Assembly (NCBI RefSeq): GCF_000332295.1
Contig: NZ_KB235930.1
Location: 3,623,895-3,687,894 of the forward strand
DNA: 64,000 nt
Direction of reading: 5' to 3'
From: Fortiea contorta PCC 7126
GTDB taxonomy: Bacteria; Cyanobacteriota; Cyanobacteriia; Cyanobacteriales; Nostocaceae
Numbering within the stretch: the stretch's first letter is position 1; each line of letters begins with the position of its first letter. This document shows positions 46,417 through 56,200 of the stretch, in pieces. Below the pieces are notes generated by a model. That model was not told the DNA's origin, ran no database searches, and saw only the letters and a list, made by a program, of their open reading frames with translations. The position numbers and the translations under genes are program-made.

Positions 46417-47967
46417 GTGTTGCTTTTTTCAAAAATCAGAAAAATTATTTTTAGTAAGAGGTGCTATCAACGATTAACAGCCGCCGTGATGGCAGGAAGT
46501 TTTTTACCTACTTTTATGCCTACAAAAGCTCTAGCACAACAGGCTGATAATCAAGGTTTATCTCGGTCTACAGTTAATATTACAAATGAAGCTGCCTATA
46601 CTTATACAGACCCAGCAACTAGTTATCAATATCAAGGAATTTCTGGTCAAACTAGTCTGAATTCTAGCCCGTTAGTTGACCCTTTAGGGAGGATTTTAGG
46701 ATGCGCTGGCGCAATTTTACCTGATTATACTGGTTTTTCGGTGAGTGTATATGAAGCTAATGCTAACGACCCAACGGGAACGGAATTAGGAAATTTATTA
46801 ACTTTAACTCGGACAGAGTTACCTGATATTCCTGGCAATAATATTCCTGGGGGATTGGCTCCAAATAGTCAAAATAATAATCCTTATTTTATTACGAATA
46901 ATCCTGCAGGTGTTTATAATTTTTTGCTTGACCCTAACCGAGGTCAAACATCTCCGGGGAGAAGCTATATTTTTGTAGTTAATCCACCCGCAAATTCTAT
47001 TTATAAACAGCGGAGAATCAAGATTGAAATTCTTCAAAGTACGGGGACTGAAGGTAATAATATTGTGCGCTATGTAGCTACTTCTTTAGATGGTCAACCT
47101 ATCAGTATTGTGGGTGAGACTATGGTTGAAGACAGGGTGGTTTTAGTCAACAACGCCGAAACTCAGGCGCTGAAGTTATTCGCCTTTGAATTCACCACCA
47201 ATATGTGTCAGCCCAATCAAGTGCAGATCATCAAAACAGGCGATCGCGCCACGGCTGAACCTGGAGATACGGCTATTTATCGCCTCTCGGTCAAAAATTT
47301 GGCTGACACCGGGTTAAATAATGTGGTTATTACTGACAATTTGCCTTTAGGATTTAATTTTTTACCTCAATCTGTGCGGGGTGAAATGAATGGTCAGTCG
47401 GTGAATATCACCTCAGAACGCAACGGTAACACTTTGACATTTCGCACAGATGTGACTATTCCCAGCGAGAAAGTTTTAAATGTTGCTTATGCTGTGCAAT
47501 TAACACCTGATGCGGTGCGTGGTACTGGACGCAATAGTGCGATTGTCAATGCGTTGCGCGCCGACAACCGTTTTCGCACCAAGGATGGCCCAGCTACCCA
47601 TTATTTAAAAATTCGTCCGGGAATTGTCTCTGATTGCGGAACGATTATCGGGCGCGTGTTTGTTGACAAAAACTTTGACGGTGAACAACAACCCGGTGAA
47701 CCCGGTGTACCGAATGCGGTGATTTTTACAGAAGATGGGAACCGCATCACCACAGATCCCAACGGTTTGTTTTCTCTGGCTAACGTCCTACCTGGAAACC
47801 ACACGGGTGTATTAGACCTGAGCAGCCTTCCTGGTTATAGCCTCGCGCCTAATCTCAAATTCCGCGAACGTAATAGCCAATCTCGCTTGGTGCGTTTAGA
47901 ACCCGGTGGGTTGGTACGGATGAACTTCGCTGTCACCCCCACCTTCCAGGAGGATGTTCAGCCATGA
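46417..47967 (+). CDS. Exported DUF11 plus SdrD-B-like protein (surface locus gene 3)
   Basis: Protein of 516 residues with a long signal peptide (about 1-40; ending TKALAQQ). The N-terminal NITNEAAYTYTDP mirrors a motif in gene 1. About 60-265 is an unclassified beta-rich region with cysteines (LGCAGA, NMCQPN); about 270-385 is a DUF11 module (AEPGDTAIYRLSVKNLAD, VVITDNLPLGFNFLPQS); about 400-475 is an SdrD-B/carboxypeptidase-regulatory-like domain (CGTIIGRVFVDKNFDGEQ, GVPNAVIFTEDG). Start is GTG at 46417 with AGAGGAGA upstream. Its TGA overlaps the ATG of the barrel gene by four bases, so the two are translationally coupled. Confidence 0.82.
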   Translation: MLLFSKIRKIIFSKRCYQRLTAAVMAGSFLPTFMPTKALAQQADNQGLSRSTVNITNEAAYTYTDPATSYQYQGISGQTSLNSSPLVDPLGRILGCAGAILPDYTGFSVSVYEANANDPTGTELGNLLTLTRTELPDIPGNNIPGGLAPNSQNNNPYFITNNPAGVYNFLLDPNRGQTSPGRSYIFVVNPPANSIYKQRRIKIEILQSTGTEGNNIVRYVATSLDGQPISIVGETMVEDRVVLVNNAETQALKLFAFEFTTNMCQPNQVQIIKTGDRATAEPGDTAIYRLSVKNLADTGLNNVVITDNLPLGFNFLPQSVRGEMNGQSVNITSERNGNTLTFRTDVTIPSEKVLNVAYAVQLTPDAVRGTGRNSAIVNALRADNRFRTKDGPATHYLKIRPGIVSDCGTIIGRVFVDKNFDGEQQPGEPGVPNAVIFTEDGNRITTDPNGLFSLANVLPGNHTGVLDLSSLPGYSLAPNLKFRERNSQSRLVRLEPGGLVRMNFAVTPTFQEDVQP

Positions 47968-50900
47968 AGCCTTTAAATTTGAAGTTGATGGGGGCGATCG
48001 CTAGCGCTATTAGTGTTGTTTTATACCCGGCTTTAGTTCAGGCGGAAGCGAGGGAAATTCCCCAGGAAATCTCTCAACAGGTGGCTGATTTTGGGGATGG
48101 GGAATTGGAGAATGAGCAAGAGGAATTGAGTCCCGTCCCAGCTTCCCAAGAAATCCAGCCGTTTCAACCAGCAATTGAGACTGAGTTACCTAAAGGGTTA
48201 CGTAGATTCTCCCAGTCTTTAGCTTCTGGAAATGAAATTCCACCATTTCAACCGGCAATTGATACCGAGTTACCTAAGGGTTTACGCAGAATCGCGCAGC
48301 AAACTGCGGCGATCAAAATCCTCACGCCCACAGATGAAGGTGTGGTGGATGTCCAAGCTACAACGGTGATTTTGCAGTTTTCTAGTGGAAATCAGGTGGA
48401 ATTGCGAATAAATGGAGTGTTGGTTGATTCGGCTTTGCTTGGTCGAACGGAAACTGATACGAGTAACAATTTAGTCACGCAGACATGGTATGGTGTCTCT
48501 CTGAAAGAAGGGGAAAATATCATTTCTGCACAAGTCGCGGGGGGGAAAGAACCGCCTGTAACTGTGCGGGTGGTGGTGCGGGGAGCGCCCAAGAAATTGC
48601 AAGTAGAGACGGTGGAGGCTCGGATCCCGGCTGATGGGCGTTCTACGGCGACGGTTAAAGGTCAGCTGCTAGATGAAAATGGCAATCGCGCGCTCCGAGA
48701 TGCGGTTGTGACCTTGATATCGACGGCTGGGGAGTTTGTCGGGACAGACTTGAAACCTGAACAGCCAGGATTTCAGGTGGAAGCGAAAGCGGGAGAATTT
48801 AGTGCCAATTTGCGATCGCCTCTCCAAGCCCAAACTATCACGATTCGCGCGCTGGCTAATGATTTGGAAGCTTTTACCCAGGTACAAATGGAAACGGCGT
48901 TGCGTCCGAGTTTGGTGACTGGGGTGATAGATTTTCGTTTAGGAGCTAGAGGTACAGATTATTACAGCAGATTCCGTGATTTCCTCCCCGCTAACAGAGA
49001 CAATAGTACACAGCTAAACTTCCATTCGGCGGTATTTGCGACGGGTGCGATCGGCGAATGGTTGTTCACGGGTGCGTATAATAGTTCTCGTCCGCTGAAT
49101 GAAGATTGCAACTGTAACAATCGCCTTTTTAGAACTTACCAATTCAGTGAGCGAAATTATCCTGTTTATGGCGACAGTTCCAAAGTTGATGTCGTCGCTC
49201 CATCAATTGATAGCTTATATCTGCGGTTTGAGCGTTCCGTTGGTATTCCCGGTACTGCCCCTGATTATGCCATGTGGGGAGACTACAACACCGAGGAATT
49301 TGCTCGCACCTCTCAACAATTTACCGCCATTACTCGGCAACTCCACGGTTTTAAAGCCAACTATAACCTAGGAGACTTGCAAATTACGGGTTTTTATGGT
49401 GATAATTTGCAAGGGTTTCAAAGAGATGCGATCGCTCCTGATGGGACAAGTGGTTATTATTTCCTCTCCCGTCGTATCTTGGTTCCTGGTAGCGAAAACG
49501 TTTTTATCGAGTTGGAAGAACTCAACCGTCCAGGAACAGTCTTGGAACGCAAACAACTCAGTCGCGGCCCAGACTACGAAATTGATTATTATCGCGGTAC
49601 AATTTTATTCCGAGAACCCGTTCTCCGCACCGACATCGATCGAACAGGTCAAGTTTTAGTTCGTCGGATTGTCGCTACCTATCAATACGACACTCAGGAA
49701 TCTAACAGCAATATCTTTGCAGGTCGTCTGCAATATAACTTTTCTCGCACCCTCAACGCCGAGAGTTGGTTAGCAGCTACCTATGTGCAAGAAAATCAAG
49801 GCGTGCGGAATTTTCAACTCTACGGTGTTGATGCGTCAATTGCCTTGGGTAATCAAGGTCGGTTAATTGCCGAATATGGTCATTCTACCAATGATTCCGA
49901 CCTCTTGGGCAGAGTCAGGGGTGACGCTTACCGCTTGGAAGCAGAAGGAAAAATCACCGACAATATCCAAGGTCGCGCTTATTATCGCTACGCAGATACA
50001 GGTTTTGCGAACAATGCTACCGTCAGCTTCGTTCCTGGTCAAACTCGCTACGGCGCACAATTGACAGGTAAACTTTCCGCAACTACCGATGTGCGACTGC
50101 AATATGACCAAGAAGATAATTTTGGCATTGCACCCCAACCCTTGGATACCTTCGAGTCATTATTTGCACCCCGCGTCGAAGCGACACCAGGAAGCAAAGT
50201 TGATAACTCCCTCACCACAATTTCCGCTGGAATACAACAACGTTTTGGGAAAGCGACTTTTGATGTAGATTGGATTCATCGCCATCGCCAAGATAGGATT
50301 CCTACCAACGCCTTGACTAGTAAATCTGATCAACTGCGATCGCGTTTTTCTGTACCCTTAACTAATAATCTCACCTTTCAAGCCCAAAACGAACTCACCT
50401 TATCTTCAGACAAAGATACAGTTTATCCAGACCGGACAATCTTCGGGCTAAATTGGGCAGTAATTCCCGGTATCAACATCAGCCTAGCCCAACAATTTTA
50501 TAGTAGTGGACAATTTGCTGGTAATTCCATCACCAGTTTGAGCGTTAACGGTGAACACAAACTCGGTTCAGACACCACCATCACCGGACGTTACTCCATT
50601 TTAGGTGGAAGCAATGAACTCACCACCCAAGGTGCGATTGGATTGAATAACCGTTGGGCGATCGCTCCTGGATTACGGTTAAACTTAGCTTATGAACATG
50701 TATTTGGCGGCTTCTTTGGCAGAACATCCGCAGGACAACAATTTGCACAACCTTTCGCAGTTGGTCAATCAGCCTCATCCATCGGCTTCAACGGCGGTGA
50801 TAGCTACAGCATCGGCTTAGAATACTCAGATAATCCCCAATTTCAAGCCAGCGCTCGTTACGAATACCGCACCGCTGCTGGTGGTACAAACACCGTCATC

Positions 50901-51590
50901 TCAGCCGCAGCTACCGGGAAAATTTCCCCATCTCTCACAGCCTTAGTCCGCTATCAACAAGCTGGTGTTTCCAATCAAAGACTTTCAGGATTAGGAGATA
51001 CCCTCAACCTGAGAGTAGGATTAGCTTACCGCGACCCCAACAACGATAAATTTAACGCCTTATTGCGTTATGAATATCGCCAAAACCCAGCCACCATCCC
51101 TAACACCATCCTCTTAGGCAACGGAACTGGCTATGAAGATCATACCTTGGCGATGGAAGCAATTTACGCCCCCAACTGGCAATGGGAATTTTATGGTAAA
51201 TATGCGTTGCGTAATAGCACTTCCTACATAGCCAGTGATTTAGCGGGTACAAGCACAGTGAATTTAGCCCAATTCCGCGCCACCTATCGCCTCGGTTACA
51301 ACATGGATTTAGTCGGCGAAACCCGCGTCATCACTCAAGCCAACTACACCGAAACAGGCTTTGTCATCGAAACCGGCTACTACCTCACCCCCAACCTCCG
51401 CGTTTCTGCTGGTTACGTCTTCGGTAAAGTCGATGACCGAGATTTTTCTGGAACCCGTTCTGCCGGCGGTGCATATCTCGGCTTAACAGTCAAGCTCAAT
51501 GAACTATTTGACGGCTTCGGACAACAAAGAATCGCACCTCGTCAACAACAAGAATCTGCAATCAAAGGAGCGGGAAAAGGTGAAATTTAA
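47964..51590 (+). CDS. Predicted outer-membrane beta-barrel protein with Ig-like front (surface locus gene 4)
   Basis: Protein of 1208 residues. Signal peptide 1-27 (ALVQA-EA). Two copies of FQPAI(E/D)TELPKGLRR at 67-81 and 95-109 sit in a low-complexity stretch. Then a beta domain (about 115-207) and an invasin-type Big_1-like domain (about 212-310; RIPADGRSTATVKGQLLDEN). From about 317 to the end it is made of alternating amphipathic strands with Tyr/Gly turns, typical of a large outer-membrane barrel. A block SRRILVPGSENVFIELEEL then GPDYEIDYYRGTILF resembles motifs in very large outer-membrane proteins of other phyla. No TonB-box or plug was recognised. ATG overlaps the upstream stop by 4 nt. 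Confidence 0.8.
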   Translation: MKPLNLKLMGAIASAISVVLYPALVQAEAREIPQEISQQVADFGDGELENEQEELSPVPASQEIQPFQPAIETELPKGLRRFSQSLASGNEIPPFQPAIDTELPKGLRRIAQQTAAIKILTPTDEGVVDVQATTVILQFSSGNQVELRINGVLVDSALLGRTETDTSNNLVTQTWYGVSLKEGENIISAQVAGGKEPPVTVRVVVRGAPKKLQVETVEARIPADGRSTATVKGQLLDENGNRALRDAVVTLISTAGEFVGTDLKPEQPGFQVEAKAGEFSANLRSPLQAQTITIRALANDLEAFTQVQMETALRPSLVTGVIDFRLGARGTDYYSRFRDFLPANRDNSTQLNFHSAVFATGAIGEWLFTGAYNSSRPLNEDCNCNNRLFRTYQFSERNYPVYGDSSKVDVVAPSIDSLYLRFERSVGIPGTAPDYAMWGDYNTEEFARTSQQFTAITRQLHGFKANYNLGDLQITGFYGDNLQGFQRDAIAPDGTSGYYFLSRRILVPGSENVFIELEELNRPGTVLERKQLSRGPDYEIDYYRGTILFREPVLRTDIDRTGQVLVRRIVATYQYDTQESNSNIFAGRLQYNFSRTLNAESWLAATYVQENQGVRNFQLYGVDASIALGNQGRLIAEYGHSTNDSDLLGRVRGDAYRLEAEGKITDNIQGRAYYRYADTGFANNATVSFVPGQTRYGAQLTGKLSATTDVRLQYDQEDNFGIAPQPLDTFESLFAPRVEATPGSKVDNSLTTISAGIQQRFGKATFDVDWIHRHRQDRIPTNALTSKSDQLRSRFSVPLTNNLTFQAQNELTLSSDKDTVYPDRTIFGLNWAVIPGINISLAQQFYSSGQFAGNSITSLSVNGEHKLGSDTTITGRYSILGGSNELTTQGAIGLNNRWAIAPGLRLNLAYEHVFGGFFGRTSAGQQFAQPFAVGQSASSIGFNGGDSYSIGLEYSDNPQFQASARYEYRTAAGGTNTVISAAATGKISPSLTALVRYQQAGVSNQRLSGLGDTLNLRVGLAYRDPNNDKFNALLRYEYRQNPATIPNTILLGNGTGYEDHTLAMEAIYAPNWQWEFYGKYALRNSTSYIASDLAGTSTVNLAQFRATYRLGYNMDLVGETRVITQANYTETGFVIETGYYLTPNLRVSAGYVFGKVDDRDFSGTRSAGGAYLGLTVKLNELFDGFGQQRIAPRQQQESAIKGAGKGEI

Positions 51591-53154
51591 AGCGTTTACC
51601 AGAGTTGTGATTTGTCTGTTGCTGATTACACACCCAGAAATTGCCACCAGCCAAACTCAGAGTTTTTTGCAAGTTACAGTTAATAGCAATCAAGATAGGG
51701 CGATCGCACCAGATGATATACTCACTTTGCGAGAAGCGATCGCTATTATGAACGGGACTTTACCTCTAGATCAATTAAGTCCCCGTGAAAAAGCTTTAGT
51801 AAAAAATCACACTCAACCGCAAATTGCTTTTAATCTGCCTCCAGGACGAACTACAATTACTCTCCAGCAATTATTACCACCCTTGACAACTCCCGGTTTA
51901 GTAGTTGATGGCACAACACAACCAGGATATGATTCAGCGAAATCACTTACAACAGCAATTAGCATTCCTCAGCCAATTGTCAGTATTACCCCAGCACCAG
52001 GAGTAGAAGTTTTTCGCGGGTTGACGGTGGTAGCGAATCAAGTGACTATTCGCGGTTTGAGTCTTTATGGTTTCACTTCTCAACACAGAGCGACAGAAAC
52101 GACTCCTCCGGCTGATATTTTTATTACCTCATCCGATTCTAACTTGCCTAGCGATCGCGTATTGATTGAAAATAACTGGTTGGGTATCACGCCCAATGCA
52201 GATATTCCCTCGACTACTTCGGCTTTTGGCGTTTCTGTATTCAACGCCACTAACACAGTCATCCGTCGCAACCGCATTTCTCACCACGATGGTAGCGGTA
52301 TTATCACTGGAAATCAGGCGACAGGAACGCAAGTAACAGAAAATATGATCCTGGGTAATGGAATCCGGGGAATGCCTGATGCTATCCGTTTAGATGGCAT
52401 CATTAATCAATCGGCAGTTTCCGCTAACTTGATTTGCGCTAACGATGGTAGCGGTGTATTTTTATTTAAACCAGAAGGTTCAGTAAAAATTCTTGACAAT
52501 CAAATTAAGTTTAATGGACGACGGTTGCGTCGGGCAGCAATTTTTGTCATGGGAAGCAACCATCAAATCCAAAATAACCAAATTAGCGCCCAAAATGGCC
52601 CTGGGGTGGTGGTGTCTGCGTTTCCTCCTGGTGGCTCATTCCATCATGGCGCGGCTATGGGTAATTTGATTCAAAATAACCGCTTTAGTAATTTGCAAGG
52701 ACTTAGCATTGACTTGAATACCAGAGCACATCTAGGTGTAGAGGACTTTCAGCGGGGAGATGGCAAAAATCCTCGTCGGGATACTGAAAATCGACGTTGG
52801 GATACAGCCAACGCCGCCATTAATGCACCAGAATTTTTAGCACCAGAATTTTTGCTTATCAATCATCAAGTGCATCTTGATGGTATCGCTGATCCGGGAA
52901 CAGAAATCGAAATTTATCGAGTTGGTCTGGATGGAGCTTTAGCAGAAGTTCTCACCACCCTTAAAGCTGATGATTCGGGAAGATTTGGCGCCACACTACG
53001 AAATTTACAACCAGGATCGAGAGTAAGTGCGATCGCTACAGATGCTAAATACGGTACCTCTGAACCTGCCAATCATGCCGTTATTGTCACAAAAATTGGT
53101 GAAAAGTTAACACCACCGCCCCCACCAACTGTAGATATTCCCAGTTGTGGATGA
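51580..53154 (+). CDS. Exported right-handed beta-helix protein (surface locus gene 5)
   Basis: Protein of 524 residues with signal peptide (about 1-24; VVICLLLITHPEIATSQ). After a CSLREA-like segment (DDILTLREAIAIMNG) come parallel beta-helix repeats with Asn ladders (NNWLGITPNAD, NTVIRRNRISHHDGSGI, NQIKFNGRR, NHQIQNNQIS), as in NosD/pectate-lyase-like proteins, then a C-terminal Ig-like domain (VHLDGIADPGTEIEIYRV). A catalytic site is not obvious, so carbohydrate binding or cleavage is only a possibility. Start is GTG at 51580 with AGGAG nine bases upstream, overlapping the barrel gene by 11 nt; the longer frame from 51499 is less likely. Confidence 0.82.
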   Translation: MKFKAFTRVVICLLLITHPEIATSQTQSFLQVTVNSNQDRAIAPDDILTLREAIAIMNGTLPLDQLSPREKALVKNHTQPQIAFNLPPGRTTITLQQLLPPLTTPGLVVDGTTQPGYDSAKSLTTAISIPQPIVSITPAPGVEVFRGLTVVANQVTIRGLSLYGFTSQHRATETTPPADIFITSSDSNLPSDRVLIENNWLGITPNADIPSTTSAFGVSVFNATNTVIRRNRISHHDGSGIITGNQATGTQVTENMILGNGIRGMPDAIRLDGIINQSAVSANLICANDGSGVFLFKPEGSVKILDNQIKFNGRRLRRAAIFVMGSNHQIQNNQISAQNGPGVVVSAFPPGGSFHHGAAMGNLIQNNRFSNLQGLSIDLNTRAHLGVEDFQRGDGKNPRRDTENRRWDTANAAINAPEFLAPEFLLINHQVHLDGIADPGTEIEIYRVGLDGALAEVLTTLKADDSGRFGATLRNLQPGSRVSAIATDAKYGTSEPANHAVIVTKIGEKLTPPPPPTVDIPSCG

Positions 53155-53249
53155 AAATTCATGAACAATCCTGAGTAAATGTTGGATTTCCGTAAATTTG
53201 GGGAATCTTAAACACGGTTATTTTTACACTTACCCAACAATACTTATAC

Positions 53250-56200
53250 ATGAAATCAATATTGAAAGAAATCAGAGCGATCGCCCACCGTCGCTTCTCA
53301 CCACGACCAACCCGATTTTCTCGTCAACTCCCTTTCGGGCTAGCTTGTACTTGGGTGATGGTATTCGCCAGCAGCGCTTGGGCCAAAATCGAAATCAACA
53401 AAGAATTTAACCCCATCACCATCAACCCCAGCCAACCCTCAAAAATTACTATTCGGCTATTTAACAACAAAGCTACACCCGTCACCAGCGCCACGTTCAC
53501 CGATAATTTACCTGCTGGGGTAATAGTTGCGACTCCACTTAACCTAGTGAACAGTTGCGGTGGAACAGTCACCAATGCGTCAGGCGGTGCACTTAGCCCT
53601 GGCGATACTAGTATTAAACTCACAGGTGGTACAATTCCTGCATCTGCAGCTGTATCAGGTGAATGTAGTATTACGGTTGATGTCACTTCTAACACCACCG
53701 CCACCAACACTCAAACCTATGTTAATAGTATTCCCGTCAACGGACTCACAGGTGAGCAAGATGGAACAACACTCAAAAGTAGTACTGAAGCTAACGCCAC
53801 CCTCACCGTCGAACCCATCAAACCTGTAACTGGTAGTAAAGCATTTTCTGTAGGTAATCTCCACGGCAATGGTACTGCTACCACCATGACGATTACCATT
53901 AATAACCCCAACTTAATAGATTTAACTGCAGTTGCTTTCATCGATAATCTCCCTGCGAGCACAAAAGTTGCACCCACACCGAATATTCAAAACACCTGCA
54001 GCGGTACCGTCACAGCCACAGCAGGTAGTAGTGCAGTTTCCCTCGCCAGTGGTACAATCGCTCCGAAAGCTGCCTGCACAATTAAAGTAGACTTAGTAGC
54101 TGCTGACAGTAATACCTTCCTCAACCAAAGTTTTACCAACACCATTCCCGTCGGCGCCATCACCACCGCACAAGGCGCTAAAACCACCAACACCGCTGCT
54201 CTCACCGCCCCAATTACCGTCCAAACAGGAGCGGAAGTCAAAAAAGCTTTTAACCCCAGCACTATTCAAGGGGGCGAAACTTCCCAATTAACTATCACCA
54301 TCAACAACTACAACAGCACCGCAATTACCAACGCCGACCTGACTGACCCCATACCAGCTAACGTCACCGTCCAGAGTCTCGACTCCAACTCTTGCGGTGG
54401 TACCGCCACATTTACAGCCTCTCAAGTCCAACTCACAAATGGAACCATCCCCGCAGCACCAGCGCCTGTGGGTGCTGGTTCTTGTCAAATTAAAGTCACA
54501 GTCACCTCAACTAAAAAAGCTAATTACACCAACACCATTCCTGCAGGCAAATTTGGTACTGTTAACTATGGTGCGGCGACTGCAAATTTAAATGTTTTAG
54601 CCCCTGTCTCTGTGGGAAAAGCTTTTAGCCCCAACAAAATCATCCGGGGACAAGAAACCACACTGACAATTACCCTCACCAACACTGATAGCAATCCCGC
54701 AAATATTACATCTTTTACAGATGACTTGACGACAATGGGGACGGGCTATACAGTTAGCGGCGCTGCTACCACTACCTGTGTTGGTGGTACAGTGAATGCG
54801 CCTAATGGTGGTACTCTCATTCAAATGAATAGTGGACAAATTCCCGCTAAAAGTGGCTCTAATAAAGGTTCGTGTACCATCACAGTTAAGGTAAAAGCCG
54901 ATGACCTCACTGGTCAAGGTGGTAACGGCGATGGTAATGTCACTAACAAAGTTCCTCCCGGTAATCTGAAAACAGATTTAGGTGATAACCCTTATCAAGG
55001 ACAAGCAGATTTGTTCCTTAATGGTAAGGTGCAATTAGAAAAATCTTTCTCTGATACTCAAAGAACTCAAGGACAAGAAACCACATTAACAATTAAGCTG
55101 ATCAACACCCAACCTGCTGATGTTAATGTGACATCTTTTACTGACAACCTCAATACTATGGGGGCTGGATTTACCATCGCTAGTAGCAGTACAGCTAGCA
55201 CAAATTGTGGCGGTGCTCTTACTGCTGCTGCGGGAACTACGCAAATTGCCATGAGTGGTGGTAAGATTCCTGCTAGCAGCTTCTGTACAATTACCGTACC
55301 CGTGAAGGTGAGTATTACTGCTCCTAGCGGTTCACACACCAACACAATTAATGTGGATGAATTAAAAACCAGTATTGGGAATAACGCTATTCGCGCCACA
55401 GCTAACTTAAATGTCAAAAATGCTGTAGTTGTCAGTAAAGCATTTAACCCACCCGCTGTAGCTGTAGGCGGAAAAAGTCGCTTAACCATTACCATTGACC
55501 GAGAGGAGGTGTTTGCACCTAATTTCACCGGGATGAATTTAACTGATACCCTCCCCGCTGGACATACAGTTGATGCTACACCCAATGTCAGCAACAACTG
55601 CGGCGGTGGTGTGTCAGCTAGTGGTGCGACAATCTCCTTAACAGGTGGTGCTTTGTCTGGAGATAAATGTCAAATTAGTGTGGATGTTCGCGTCCCCAAC
55701 TCTGCGGGAACTGCTACTAATACTATCGCTGCTGCTGCCCTAAAAACAGACCAAGGCGCAACTAACGAATTCGCTGTCAATGCTGATATCAAAAGAACAG
55801 CCGCGACTTTAAACCTGAATAAATCTTTTGCTCCAATTAAAGTCTCTCCCGGTCAGTCTTCTCGCCTCAGTGTCCTCATTAAAAATAACGATAACGATGC
55901 TATAGATTTAACTGGTGTGAGTTTTATAGATAATTTACCTTTGGGGATGGACTTGGCTGCAGTTCCTAATCCTACTTTTACAGGTAGTGGTTGTAGTAAT
56001 GCTACATTTACCGCTGTACCGGCAGATAATAAAGTCATCGTTAGTGGTGCATCTGTGGTCAAGGATGCAACCTGTACTCTCGCAGTGGATGTCGTCTCTA
56101 ATTTTGCTGGAAATTTAACGAACGTTTTGAATTCTGCTATTGTCAGCAGTAGTGAACAAGTTACTAATGCCAATTTAGTCAAAGCGACCCTGACGGTATT

